Assembly: GCF_002794255.1 (NCBI RefSeq)
Contig: NZ_PGGW01000038.1
Span: forward strand, 1 to 64,000
Length of the DNA stretch: 64,000 nt
Direction of reading: 5' to 3'
Source: Streptomyces carminius
GTDB lineage: Bacteria > Actinomycetota > Actinomycetes > Streptomycetales > Streptomycetaceae
Part shown: piece after piece, positions 27,030 through 36,095 of the stretch
Layout of the letters: every line of letters starts with the position of its first letter
Position numbering within the stretch: the first letter of the stretch is position 1
The notes under the pieces: generated by a model
Told to the model about the DNA's origin: nothing
What the model saw: only the letters and a program-made list of their open reading frames with translations
Databases searched by the model: none
Program-made: the position numbers and the translations under genes

Positions 27030-30000
27030 TCAGATCTGCGTACCCGTCTCCTCCGTGATGCCCGCCCGCCGGCGGTACTCGCGCAGCATGTCGAGCAGGG
27101 CCGGACCGCGTGGGCGGCGCCCCGGACGGATGTCGCAGGTCAGCGCCTTGGTCTCCTGGATGTGGACATTGGGGTCCAGGGAGATGTGGAGGAGCTCGTT
27201 GGCGGCGTCACCGCGTGAGTAGCCGTTGGGCCCCCAGTGGTAGGGCAGACCGATCTGGTGCACGGCCCGGCCCTGCACCGTGAGCGGCACCATCCGGTCG
27301 GTCACCAGCACCCGGGCCTCGATCGCGGTCCGGGCGCTGACGATCGTCGCCCAGCCCAGGTGCTCCAGGCCCCGCTCGGCCGCCAGCCCGGGCGAGATCT
27401 CGCAGAAGAACTCCGGCTGGAGCTCCGAGAGGTACGGCTGCCACCGGGACATGCCGCCCGCGGTGTGGTGCTCGGTGAGCCGGTAGGTGGTCGCCACGTA
27501 CGGGAACACCTCCGAGCCCGGCTCCGCGCCGCTGGGCTGGTAGCGGTTGGCCGGGTGGGGCTTGCCCACGATCCGCACGGGGTTGCGCTGCTGCCGGTAG
27601 AGCGGGTTGGTGAACGGCGACTCCTGGGGCTCGTAGTGCGCCGGCAGCGGCCCGTCCAGCAGACCGGCCGGCACGTACAGCCAGGCCTTTCCGTCGGCCT
27701 GCATGACGAAGGCGTCGGTGCCCGACAGCGCCTCGGGACCCTGGGCGTCCTCGGCCGGTACGTGGTCCGGGCGCCGCTCCTTGGGGAAGTCCGGGATGTC
27801 GTGTCCGGTCCACTCACCCTTCTCCTCGTCCCACCACACCAGTGCCTTGCGCTCGCTCCAGGGCCTGCCGTCGGGATCGGCCGACGCCCGGTTGTACAGG
27901 ATCCGCCGGTTGGCGGGCCAGGCCCAGCCCCACTCGGGGGCGACCCAGTTCTGCTGCTTCCCCGGCTTGCGGCGCGCCGCCTGGTTGACGCCGTCGGCGT
28001 AGACGCCGCAGTAGATCCAGCAGCCGCACGCCGTGGAGCCGTCATCCTTCAGCTGGGTGTAGGCCGACAGCGGCCGCCCCTCGGCGTCGAAGCCGTTGAT
28101 CTCGGCGAGGACGGCCTCGGCCTCCGGCTCGGCCCGCTCGCCGTGGACCGGGTAGTCCCAGGTGAGGTCCAGGACCGGGCGGTCCGTCTCGTCGGCGGAA
28201 CCGGCCAGCTTCTCCCGGATGATCCGTCCGAGGTGGTACGTGAACCACAGGTCGCTGCGCGCGTCCCCGGACGACTCCACCGCCTTGTGGCGCCACTGGA
28301 GCATGCGCTGGGTGTTGGTGAAGCTGCCGTCCTTCTCGGTGTGCGAGGCGGCGGGCAGGAAGAACACCTCGGTGCCGATGTCCTCGGTGCGCAGCTCGCC
28401 CGTCTCGGTCTCGGGCCCGTCCTTCCACCAGGTGGCGCTCTCGATGAGGGAGAAGTCGCGCACCACCAGCCAGTCCAGGTTCGCCATGCCCAGGCGCTGC
28501 ATCCTGGCGTTGGCCGAGCCCACCGCGGGGTTCTCGCCCATCAGGAAGTAGCCCTTGCAGACGCCCTCCAGCTGGTTGCGCACGGTGGTGTAGGTGTCGT
28601 GCGAGCCGGTCAGCCGTGGCAGGTAGTCGAAGCAGAAGTCATTGTCCTCCGTCGCGGCAGGCCCCCAGTACGCCTTGAGCAGGCTCACCAGATAGGCCCG
28701 CATGTCGCCCCAGTAACCCTTCTTGCCGGCCTCGGCGTCCACGAAGGTGTCGAGGTCGGGGCCGGTGTGGGCGTGCGGCATCGGGATGTAGCCGGGCAAC
28801 AGGTTGAACAGCGTCGGAATGTCGGTCGAGCCCTGGATCGAGGCGTGCCCGCGCAGGGCGAGGATGCCGCCGCCCGGACGTCCGATGTTGCCCAGCAGGG
28901 TCTGCAGGATCGCCGCGGTCCGGATGTACTGCACGCCGACCGTGTGCTGGGTCCAGCCGACGGCGTAGGCGATCGCCGTGGTGCGGTCCCGGCCCGAGTT
29001 CTCGGTGACGAGCGCGCAGACCTCCTCGAAAAGGTCGCGCGGCACGCCGCAGACCTCCTCCACCAGCTCCGGCGTGTACCGGGCGAAGTGCCGTTTGAGC
29101 ACCTGGAAGACGCACCGCGGGTCGCCGAGCGTCTCGTCCCGCCGCGGCCTGCCCTCGCCGATGCCGGCGCCTCCGGAGCCGTGGGACTCGCCGCGGGCCT
29201 CCTGGGTGAGTTCCTCGGAGTCCTCCTCGGAGCCCTCCCCGGCCCGGTCGGATTCGCCGTCGCTGCGCGGGTAGCCCTGCTCGCGGTGCCCGGAGGCCGC
29301 CTGCGCGTGCATCCCCTCGTACTGCCAGCTGCTCGCGTCGTAGGCGCGGTGCTCCTCGTCCAGGCCGGAGAAGACGCCGTCGAGGTCCTCGGTGTCCTGG
29401 AAGTCCTCCCGCAGGATCACCGGCGCGTTGGTGTACGCCACGAGGTAGTCGCGGAAGTACTTCTCCTCACTCAGGACGTGGTTGACGATCGCGCCGAGGA
29501 AGACGATGTCACTGCCCGCGCGCAGCGGCACGTGCACATCGGCCAGCGCGCTGGTGCGGGTGAACCGCGGATCGACGTGGATCACCTTCGCGCCGCGGGC
29601 CTTGGCCTCCATCACCCACTGGAATCCCACCGGGTGGCACTCGGCCATGTTCGAACCCTGGATGACGATGCAGTCCGAGTTCTGCAGGTCCTGCTGGAAG
29701 GTGGTCGCGCCGCCGCGGCCGAACGAGGTCCCCAGACCGGGGACCGTGGAGGAGTGTCAAATACGGGCCTGGTTCTCGATCTGCACCGCGCCCAGCGCCG
29801 TGAACAGCTTCTTGATCAGGTAGTTCTCCTCGTTGTCGAGTGTGGCGCCGCCCAGGCTCGCGATGCCCATGGTGCGCCGCACCCGCCTCCCCTCGTGCTC
29901 CTCCTGCCAGCCGGACCGGCGGGCCTCGATCACCCGGTCGGCGATCATGTCCATCGCCGTGTCCAGGTCCAGGGGTTCCCACTCGGTGCCGTACGGCCGC

Positions 30001-30323
30001 CGGTAGAGCACCTGGTCGGCCCGGGCGGAGCCGGTGGTGAGCTGGAGGGACGCCGCGCCCTTGGGGCACAGCCGGCCACGGGAGACGGGGGAGTCCGGGT
30101 CGCCCTCGATCTGGGTGACCTTCCCGTCCTCCACGTAGACGTTCTGGCCGCAGCCGACCGCGCAGTACGGGCAGACGGACTTCACCACCTTGTCCGCGGT
30201 GCGGACCCGGGGGGTGAGCCGCGCGGTGTGCCCGCTTTGGGCGGCGGCGCCGCGGCCCAGCGGATCGTCGCCGGTGAGCTGCCGGTAGACCGGCCAGGAC
30301 TCGATCCAGGTTCGGATGCCCAC
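27030..30323 (-). CDS. fdhA: formate dehydrogenase catalytic subunit, selenoprotein (Sec189)
   Basis: A 1097-residue Mo/W-bis-MGD enzyme oxidising formate to CO2, read through an in-frame UGA at 29757-29759. Before it the frame runs from a GTG at 30323 (GAGGGAAGG upstream) through a [4Fe-4S] motif, CPYCAVGCGQN to RLCPKGA. After it come HSSTVPGLGTSFGRGGA, SNMAECHPVGFQWV and the MGD-binding C-terminal domain, all in the same frame. UGA followed by CAC and a hairpin is the same layout as E. coli fdhF and fdnG; U-H is the conserved active-site pair. There is no Tat signal, so the active site should face the cytoplasm. An unusual acidic, Ser/Gly-rich insert of about 60 residues (near 29130-29340) follows the second domain. 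Last gene of a four-gene operon. Confidence 0.93.
29727..29759 (-). promoter_or_regulatory. UGA selenocysteine codon and bacterial SECIS hairpin
   Basis: Reading the minus strand, TGA (29759-29757) is followed by 11 bases and then GGTCCCC-GGTCT-GGGGACC, a 7-base-pair stem with a five-base loop (29745-29727). The GGTCT apical loop, the TGACAC start and the 11-base spacing all match the E. coli fdhF SECIS that SelB recognises. The hairpin lies within the coding frame (VPGLGTS). Confidence 0.9.
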
Positions 30324-30356
30324 GATCGCCTTCCCTCGCTGTTCCCGCTGTCGTCC

Positions 30357-30674
30357 CTACGCTTCGTCCTGTGCCGTGCCGCGCCGGGCCGCCCGGCGCA
30401 TCTGCCCGTCCGAGCGGGCCCGCTGCCGCAGCCAGCGGTGGACCGTCTCCCGGGCGTTTGGGGCGGCGGACCGGGCGTGCGACATCTCCTGCGTGCTGTC
30501 GCGCGACACGCCGGGCCTGCGCGCCTGGGAGACGGTCACGGAGTCGCCGCCGTCGGCCGGCAGACCGGTCGCGATCAGGTACGCCTGCCCCGGGGACACG
30601 CCCAGCCGCTCGGCGGCGGCGCCGTAGTCCAGGCCGGACTCCAGCAGCCGCAGCACCTGCTCACGTGTGGGCAC
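30357..30674 (-). CDS. small hypothetical protein of the formate dehydrogenase operon
   Basis: A 105-residue basic protein. The N-terminal 35 residues (LLESGLDYGAAAERLGVSPG) look like a short helix-turn-helix; the rest is Arg/Ser/Ala-rich and probably disordered. It has no signal peptide or metal-binding motif. GAGGGAGG lies upstream of the GTG start at 30674. It sits 33 bases before fdhA and 52 bases after the NrfD-like gene, so it is translated from the same operon. A maturation or assembly role for the formate dehydrogenase is possible but unproven. Confidence 0.7.
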   Translation of the reverse strand: MPTREQVLRLLESGLDYGAAAERLGVSPGQAYLIATGLPADGGDSVTVSQARRPGVSRDSTQEMSHARSAAPNARETVHRWLRQRARSDGQMRRAARRGTAQDEA

Positions 30675-30726
30675 CGCACCAGCCTCCCTCGTCACCGGTC
30701 CCCCGGAGTACCCCGGTCTCCCCTGG

Positions 30727-31848
30727 TCAAACGCCCGCCTCCGCGCTTCCTCCGCCCCCGCCCGGCGACTCCTCGCGCCGCTCCCGCTCCTGCTCCCGCT
30801 CCTGCTCCCGCTCCTGCTCCCGTTTCCGCAACCGTTCCCGCTGCGGGACGACCGTGTACTTCGGGTCCTCGGCGGAGGCCACCCCCGCGTGGAAGAACCC
30901 GAACCGCAGGGCCGCCGAACCGGCCAGCAGGGCCGCGCCGGAGAGCGCCGCGGCCGTCCTGTTGCGGCGCCCGGCCAGCAGGCCCGCGGCGGCACCGGCC
31001 GCGGTGAGCACCTTGGAGGCGCGCATCAGCAGACCGGCCCGCCCCTGCCGCAGCGGCTCCGCGGCCAGGCCCATACGGCGCTCCATCACCTCGGTGGCGC
31101 CCAGCTCCAGCGCCGCTCCGAGGGCGGCGGCGCGCCGCGCCGGGCCGGCCTGCGCCACGGGAGCGGCGAGCATGCCCAGTCCGCCGGCCGCCGCGGTCGC
31201 CGAGCCGGCGAAGGCGAACGGCAGCTGCCGGTAGCCCTCGTGCCAGGTGGGCACGGCCGTGTCGGAGATCAGCACGGCCGTGTAGGAGGCCACGGCCGGT
31301 CCGAGCAGGGCCGCGCCCGCGGTGGCCGCGGCGCCGGTGCGCCGGAACACCCCGGCGACCTCGGTCGTGGCGGCGATCCCGGCCAGCGGGCCGTAGACGG
31401 CCAGCAGCCAGGAGCCCATGCTCATGGGGGAGGTGGGCCTGGCGACCCGCAGCATGTGGTGGAAACGCGCCGGGCGTCCCAGGTCGTGGACCAGCGCCAC
31501 GGCGGACGCGGAGACGGCCCCCAGTGCCCCGATCTTCGCGGACCGGGCCAGGGCGGGCCGTCCGGTGGCCTGTGCTCCGGCGGCCAGCAGTGAGGATCCG
31601 CCGGCCACACCGCCGAGGAAGAGGTAGCCCGCGATGTCGAGGGCCTTCCAGGTGGGCCGGTTGAGGACCGGCATGCCGTAGTACGAGGTGAACTCCGCCT
31701 CCGGTACGACGGGCTGCTCCCCGCGGCGGCGCCTGCGGCGGTGCCTGCCGCCGCCCTGCCCGGTGGCGGCCCGGCGGCCGGGCGGCGCCTGGCCCGTGCC
31801 GCCCGGTTCGGTGCGGTCGCGGTCGTGATCGCGGTCGTGGTCGCTCAC
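30727..31848 (-). CDS. NrfD-type membrane subunit (formate dehydrogenase quinone module)
   Basis: A 373-residue multi-pass membrane protein of the NrfD/PsrC family. A hydrophilic, Arg/Asp-rich N-terminus of about 45 residues precedes WKALDIAGYLFLGGVAGGSS and some eight membrane segments to residue 320. It probably anchors the enzyme and passes electrons from the ferredoxin-like subunit to menaquinone. The GTG overlaps the previous stop codon as GTGA with GGGGAGG before it. The C-terminus is a charged repeat (REQEREQEREQERER) encoded by a short DNA repeat at about 30780-30830. Confidence 0.83.
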   Translation of the reverse strand: MSDHDRDHDRDRTEPGGTGQAPPGRRAATGQGGGRHRRRRRRGEQPVVPEAEFTSYYGMPVLNRPTWKALDIAGYLFLGGVAGGSSLLAAGAQATGRPALARSAKIGALGAVSASAVALVHDLGRPARFHHMLRVARPTSPMSMGSWLLAVYGPLAGIAATTEVAGVFRRTGAAATAGAALLGPAVASYTAVLISDTAVPTWHEGYRQLPFAFAGSATAAAGGLGMLAAPVAQAGPARRAAALGAALELGATEVMERRMGLAAEPLRQGRAGLLMRASKVLTAAGAAAGLLAGRRNRTAAALSGAALLAGSAALRFGFFHAGVASAEDPKYTVVPQRERLRKREQEREQEREQERERREESPGGGGGSAEAGV

Positions 31849-32963
31849 CGGCGCCTCCCCAGGAAGCAGGCAGCCACCCCGGCGGCCATCGCACCGGCGG
31901 CCGCGGCCGCGTGCCGCCACATCGAGGGCAGGTCCCGGGTGGGGACGACCGGGTCGGGTGGCAGCCCGTAGGTCTCGGGCTCGTCGAGCAGGAGGAAGAA
32001 GGCGCCGTCGCCGCCGACACCGTCGTCGGGGTCCGCGCCGTACAGCCGGGCGTCGGGCACTCCGGCGGCGTGCATTTGCGCCACCCGGGACGCGGCCCGC
32101 TCGCGCAGCTCGTCCACGGGGCCGAACTGGATGGAGTCGGTGGGGCACGCCTTGGCGCAGGCCGGTTCCATGCCCTCGCCCAGCCGGTCGTAGCACAGGG
32201 TGCACTTCCAGGCCCGGCCGTCCTCCTTCCGCTGGTCGATCACCCCGTAGGGGCAGGCGGGGACGCAGTAGCCGCAGCCGTTGCAGATGTCCTCCTGGAC
32301 GACGACGGTGCCGAACTCGGTGCGGAACAGCGAGCCCGTGGGGCACACGTCCAGGCAGCCGGCGTGGGTGCAGTGCTTGCACACGTCCGAGGCCATCAGC
32401 CAGCGCAGCTCGGTGCGTCCGTCGGGCGCGAGGGGGGAGACCTCTCCGGTGGGGGCGCCCGGCGGAGTGTTCCCGGCGGTGTCCGGCGCGGGAGCGGTGG
32501 CGCCCGGTCCGGGGGAGGGGGCGGAGGTCTCCCCCAGTCGTCCGGCGGCGGCGAAGACGTCGACGCCCTCCGCCCCGCCGGGTCCGTCCTTTCCGCCGTC
32601 ATGGCCGCCGTGCGCTCCGTGGCCGGTGCCCGGCTGCTGGCCTCCCAGCGGCTTGCGCTGCTCGATGAAGGCGACGTGCCGCCAGGTGGAGGCGCTCAGT
32701 CCCTGGGTGTTGTCGTAGGACATGCCCGTCAGTTCCAGGCCGTCCTCGGGGATGGCGTTCCACTCCTTGCAGGCCACCTCGCAGGCCTTGCAGCCGATGC
32801 AGACCGAGGTGTCGGTGAAGAAGCCCATGCGCGGTGGGTGGTCGCGGTGGCCCGCGGCACCGGCGGGGCCGTCGGCGGCCGGCTGCTCGCCGTGGAGCAG
32901 ACCAGACGTCGACGGCGCCGACGGTGGTCCGGTGTCCCGGCCGTGGGCTGGGGCGTCGGTCAT
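31845..32963 (-). CDS. fdhB: ferredoxin-like iron-sulfur subunit of formate dehydrogenase
   Basis: A 372-residue protein with four [4Fe-4S] clusters' worth of cysteines: CIGCKACEVACKEW, CKHCTHAGCLDVCPTG, CNGCGYCVPACPYG and CTLCYD with CAKACPTD. It carries electrons from the Mo/Sec subunit to the membrane subunit. There is a C-terminal hydrophobic segment (AAAAGAMAAGVAACFLG). A His/Gly/Pro-rich insert of about 70 residues separates the first two clusters. It is the first gene of the operon. Its start, MTDAPAHG at 32963, is upstream of the first cluster by about 55 residues. Confidence 0.88.
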   Translation of the reverse strand: MTDAPAHGRDTGPPSAPSTSGLLHGEQPAADGPAGAAGHRDHPPRMGFFTDTSVCIGCKACEVACKEWNAIPEDGLELTGMSYDNTQGLSASTWRHVAFIEQRKPLGGQQPGTGHGAHGGHDGGKDGPGGAEGVDVFAAAGRLGETSAPSPGPGATAPAPDTAGNTPPGAPTGEVSPLAPDGRTELRWLMASDVCKHCTHAGCLDVCPTGSLFRTEFGTVVVQEDICNGCGYCVPACPYGVIDQRKEDGRAWKCTLCYDRLGEGMEPACAKACPTDSIQFGPVDELRERAASRVAQMHAAGVPDARLYGADPDDGVGGDGAFFLLLDEPETYGLPPDPVVPTRDLPSMWRHAAAAAGAMAAGVAACFLGRRR

Positions 32964-33182
32964 GGGGGCGGTGTCTCCCTTCCGTGGCCGCTCGGCGGTC
33001 GTGCTGCCCAGGGGTTCCCTGCACCCGGCGGGCCGAAACGGGTCGGGGAAAACCGGAGGGGGACGACCCGGCCGTCCATCCCGGGGAGGAGGGGACACAC
33101 CGTCCGCCCCGACCAGGGGAGTAGAGGTGAATGGCCCCCGGCGCGGATGCCGGGGGGCCGGAGGAGGTGATGGGGTGGGACC

Positions 33183-33779
33183 GTGCACAGCCGTACTCCT
33201 TCCCGGAGCCCGGCGGGCGAGGGCCCGCCGGGCGGTCATCCGCTGAGCCCGGAACTGGCCTCCGCGCTGTCGAGCGCGCGCCGCCGCGCCGGGCGGGGCG
33301 GCGACCGGTACGTGGACACCGCCCATCTGCTGCACGGTCTGCTGGAGTCCGATCCGGCCGTGCGGGGCTCTCTCGGCGGTCCGGCACGGCTGACGAGGGT
33401 CCTCGGCTACCTGGCGCAGCGCAGCATCGGCTACGGGATGCGCTGGCAGCGGGCGGTGGAGGGAGCCGGTCCCCGTCCCGCCCGGCACGGCGCGGCCGAC
33501 GGGGCGGGGACGGCTCCGGACGGCCGCGGCCGTGGGCCGTCCGGCTGGTCCCCGGCGGCGGTGACGGCGCTGGAGGACGCGCTGGAGCGGGCACGGGCGC
33601 GGGGCGGCGACCGGGCGGAGGGCGTGGACCTGCTGGACGCGCTGGTCGCCGACCCGTGCTGCCGGGCGGTGGAGGTGCTGCGCCGTGCGGGTGTGCCGCC
33701 CGTGGCACCCCCGGCGCCGTCCGCCGCCGAGCCCGTTGTCAGGAGTGTAGTTGCTGACACTCCTGTCGGCCTGTCATGA
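33183..33779 (+). CDS. stand-alone Clp N-terminal domain protein
   Basis: A 198-residue protein with two Clp-N-like repeats: LSPELASALSSARRR with TAHLLHGLLES, then SPAAVTALEDALERARA with GVDLLDALVAD. In ClpA and ClpC this domain docks substrates and adaptors; here there is no ATPase. Such single-domain proteins may act as adaptors for ClpC, but this is inference. The middle is Gly/Arg-rich. The GTG at 33183 lies downstream of GGGGTGGG. Divergent from the formate dehydrogenase operon. Confidence 0.7.
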   Translation: MHSRTPSRSPAGEGPPGGHPLSPELASALSSARRRAGRGGDRYVDTAHLLHGLLESDPAVRGSLGGPARLTRVLGYLAQRSIGYGMRWQRAVEGAGPRPARHGAADGAGTAPDGRGRGPSGWSPAAVTALEDALERARARGGDRAEGVDLLDALVADPCCRAVEVLRRAGVPPVAPPAPSAAEPVVRSVVADTPVGLS

Positions 33780-33780
33780 T
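33741..33780 (+). promoter_or_regulatory. promoter with overlapping operator for the first EamA gene
   Basis: TTGCTG (33751-33756), 18 bases, CATGAT (33775-33780), with the GTG start of the EamA gene 6 bases later, so the transcript would be leaderless. An inverted repeat AGGAGTGT-N8-ACACTCCT (33741-33764) covers the -35 element and looks like a repressor site. All of it lies inside the end of the Clp N-domain gene. Confidence 0.6.
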
Positions 33781-33786
33781 GGGCCG

Positions 33787-34842
33787 GTGTCCGACTCGAA
33801 GCCGCAGACCGCCCACGGCCCTTCCGTCCGGAGCGCCGGGCTCACCCTCGCGCTGCTCTCCGCCGTCGCCTTCGGTGGCTCCGGACCGGCGGCGAAGCCA
33901 CTGATCAACGCGGGCCTCGAACCGCTGCACGTCACCTGGCTCAGAGTCGCCGGCGCCGCCGTGCTGCTCCTGCCGCTCGCCTGGCGCCACCGCGCCCTGC
34001 CGCTGCGGCACCCGGTGCTGCTGGCCGGTTTCGGACTACTGGCCGTCGCGGGCGTGCAGGCCTGCTACTTCGCGGCGATCTCCCGCATCCCGGTCGGGGT
34101 GGCGCTGCTGGTCGAGTACCTGGCGCCCGCGCTCGTGCTCGGCTGGGTGCGCTTCGTCCGGCGGCGGCCGGTGTCCCGGGCCGCGGGGATCGGGGTGGTG
34201 CTCGCCGTCGGCGGACTGGCCTGTGTGGTGGAGATCTGGGCCGGGCTCGGCTTCGACCCGCTCGGCCTGCTGCTCGCGCTGGGTGCGGCCTGCTGCCAGG
34301 TCGGCTACTTCGTCCTGTCGGACCACGGCACCGACGGCGGCGCGGCCCCCGATCCGCTGGGCGTCGTCGCGTACGGACTGCTGATCGGCGCGCTCGTGCT
34401 GACGGTCGTGGCCCGGCCGTGGGAGATGGCCTGGCCGGTGCTCGGGGGGCGGGCCCAGCTCGCCGGCCTGCAGGTGCCCGCCGTCGCGCTGCTGGTCTGG
34501 ATCGTGCTGGTGGCGACCGTGGTCGCGTATCTGACCGGGGTGATCTCGGTGCGCAGACTCTCGCCGCAGGTGGCGGGGGTGGTGGCCTGTCTGGAGGCGG
34601 TGGTGGCCACCGTGCTGGCCTGGGTGCTGCTCGGCGAGCGGCTGTCGGCGGTACAGCTGCTGGGCGGTGCCGTGGTGCTCGCCGGGGCGTACGTCGCGCA
34701 GCGCGCCACGCCGGCGGCGGCCCCCGCCGTGCCGGTGACGGAACCGGTAGGCGGTGACGGCACGCCGGGGCGGGAGGGTGTGGGAGACGGCACAGGAGGC
34801 GGGGCGGGAGGAGCGGTTGTCCGCGCGGACTCCGCCTCGTAA
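33787..34842 (+). CDS. EamA family (DMT) transporter, first of two in tandem
   Basis: A 351-residue permease of the drug/metabolite transporter superfamily. Ten hydrophobic segments form two EamA repeats ([20 protein letters not shown] in the first, [14 protein letters not shown] in the second), with a Gly/Pro-rich tail. Such permeases export amino acids or other small metabolites; the cargo is unknown. The GTG at 33787 is 7 bases after a -10 element and has no ribosome-binding site, so it is likely leaderless. Confidence 0.87.
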   Translation: MSDSKPQTAHGPSVRSAGLTLALLSAVAFGGSGPAAKPLINAGLEPLHVTWLRVAGAAVLLLPLAWRHRALPLRHPVLLAGFGLLAVAGVQACYFAAISRIPVGVALLVEYLAPALVLGWVRFVRRRPVSRAAGIGVVLAVGGLACVVEIWAGLGFDPLGLLLALGAACCQVGYFVLSDHGTDGGAAPDPLGVVAYGLLIGALVLTVVARPWEMAWPVLGGRAQLAGLQVPAVALLVWIVLVATVVAYLTGVISVRRLSPQVAGVVACLEAVVATVLAWVLLGERLSAVQLLGGAVVLAGAYVAQRATPAAAPAVPVTEPVGGDGTPGREGVGDGTGGGAGGAVVRADSAS

Positions 34843-34845
34843 GGT
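34817..34845 (+). promoter_or_regulatory. promoter of the leader peptide and second EamA gene
   Basis: TTGTCC (34817-34822), 17 bases, TAAGGT (34840-34845). The expected transcription start is at 34852, the first base of a short open frame. The -10 element overlaps the TAA stop codon of the preceding EamA gene. Confidence 0.6.
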
Positions 34846-34851
34846 GCGAAC

Positions 34852-34884
34852 GTGCATTTGACCGTGTTGCCGCCTCCCGCCTGA
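34852..34884 (+). CDS. candidate leaderless leader peptide (10 residues, Pro-rich end)
   Basis: A ten-codon frame, [10 protein letters not shown], starts with GTG at the predicted transcription start and ends at TGA (34882-34884), 116 bases before the second EamA gene. The Pro-Pro-Pro run is a known ribosome-stalling sequence. Its place on the first base of the transcript, and the hairpin between it and the permease start, suggest control by translation of the leader. It is too short to be supported by codon bias alone. Confidence 0.45.
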   Translation: MHLTVLPPPA

Positions 34885-34950
34885 CAGGGCGGGCCGCCGC
34901 AGAGGATCCGCGCCGGGGCGTCGTCGCGCCGCCGGCCGGACCGCCGCTGC

Positions 34951-34989
34951 CCGCGTACGGGACCACAGACCACCTCCCGAGGTACGCGG
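34951..34989 (+). promoter_or_regulatory. hairpin at the ribosome-binding site of the second EamA gene
   Basis: CCGCGTAC with GTACGCGG and GGGA with TCCC form a 12-pair hairpin whose 3' arm ends at the GGAG (34988-34991) that serves as ribosome-binding site for the GTG at 35001. When folded it should mask that site. Confidence 0.55.
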
Positions 34990-35000
34990 AGTACTCACAC

Positions 35001-36050
35001 GTGTCGAATTCCGTCTCCCCTGCCCCCGCCGTCGGCGCCGCTGCCGGAACCAGTGGCTCCGCTTCTGTCGCCGGGCCCGCCGGCGCCCTGCCGGTGCGGC
35101 GCGGCCTGCTGTACCTGGCCGTCGCCGGCATCGCCTGGGGCACCGCCGGTGCCGCGGCCGCCCTGCTGTACCGCGCCAGTGACCTGGGCCCCGTCGCCCT
35201 GTCGTTCTGGCGCTACGTCGGGGGGATCGCCCTGCTGCTGGCGTTCCTCCCGCTGCGCGCGGCCCGGCGCGGCCGCACCGTCCCCGTCCCCGCCCTCCGG
35301 GAGCCGCGCCGCCGCCGGGTGGCGCGGACCGTGGCCACCGGGCTGGGGCTCACCTTGTTCCAGACCGCCTACTTCGCGGCGGTGCAGACCACCGGACTGG
35401 CGGTCGGCACGGTCGTCACCCTCGGCGCCGGGCCCGTGCTGATCGCGCTCGGCGCCCGGCTGACGATGGGTGAGCGGCTGGGCCGGGGCGGCCTCGCGGC
35501 CGTCCTCGGGGCGCTGGCCGGTCTGGTGGTGCTGTGCCTGGGTGGCGGCGGGGCCACGGTGCGGCCGCTGGGCGTGGGCCTGGCGCTGCTGTCCGCCTCC
35601 GGGTACGCCGCCATCACCCTGCTGACCCGGTGGATGGGCCGGGACGGTGGTGGAGGCGACCCGTACACCACGACCACCTGGGCGTTCGGCATCGGCGCGG
35701 TGTGCCTGCTGCCGCTGGCCCTGGCCGAGGGGCTGCTGCCGCGGGCCGCCGTCGACCCGCTGTGGGTGCTGACCCTGCTGGCGTACACGGCGGCGGTGCC
35801 CACCGCCCTGGCGTATGCGCTGTACTTCGCCGGCGCGGCGGTCGTCCGGGCCGCCACCGCCTCGGTGATCATGCTCATCGAGCCGGTGAGCGCGGCCGTG
35901 ATCGCCGTCGTGCTGCTGGGCGAACGGCTCACCACGGCGATGCTGCTGGGCACTGCGCTGCTGCTGGCCGCCGTGACGGGGCTGGCGGTGGCCGAGGCCC
36001 GCTCGTCCGCCGGCGAGCGGCGGACGTCCCGGGCGGTGGCCGGGGCCTGA
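35001..36050 (+). CDS. EamA family (DMT) transporter, second in tandem
   Basis: A 349-residue permease with a Pro/Ala-rich N-terminal 30 residues and ten membrane segments in two EamA repeats ([39 protein letters not shown]). It differs enough from the first permease to be a separate specificity. The GTG has GGAG 9 bases upstream, within the 3' side of a hairpin. Expression is probably tied to the upstream leader peptide. Cargo unknown. Confidence 0.87.
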   Translation: MSNSVSPAPAVGAAAGTSGSASVAGPAGALPVRRGLLYLAVAGIAWGTAGAAAALLYRASDLGPVALSFWRYVGGIALLLAFLPLRAARRGRTVPVPALREPRRRRVARTVATGLGLTLFQTAYFAAVQTTGLAVGTVVTLGAGPVLIALGARLTMGERLGRGGLAAVLGALAGLVVLCLGGGGATVRPLGVGLALLSASGYAAITLLTRWMGRDGGGGDPYTTTTWAFGIGAVCLLPLALAEGLLPRAAVDPLWVLTLLAYTAAVPTALAYALYFAGAAVVRAATASVIMLIEPVSAAVIAVVLLGERLTTAMLLGTALLLAAVTGLAVAEARSSAGERRTSRAVAGA

Positions 36051-36095
36051 GGGGCCCGGTGCGGCGGGCGGGCGCGGGGCCCCGCGCCCGCCCGC

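Noticed and set aside
29757..29759. In-frame TGA splitting the formate dehydrogenase gene, possible pseudogene
   Set aside because: The frame continues on both sides, the surrounding residues match the active site of Sec enzymes, a SECIS hairpin follows, and the entire Sec pathway is nearby. It is a Sec codon.
27237..31007. Very long open frame (over 1200 codons) on the plus strand opposite the formate dehydrogenase operon
   Set aside because: It mirrors strongly biased genes on the other strand. Its sequence is Val/Gly/Arg/His-rich with no domain; high GC removes stops from the antisense frame.
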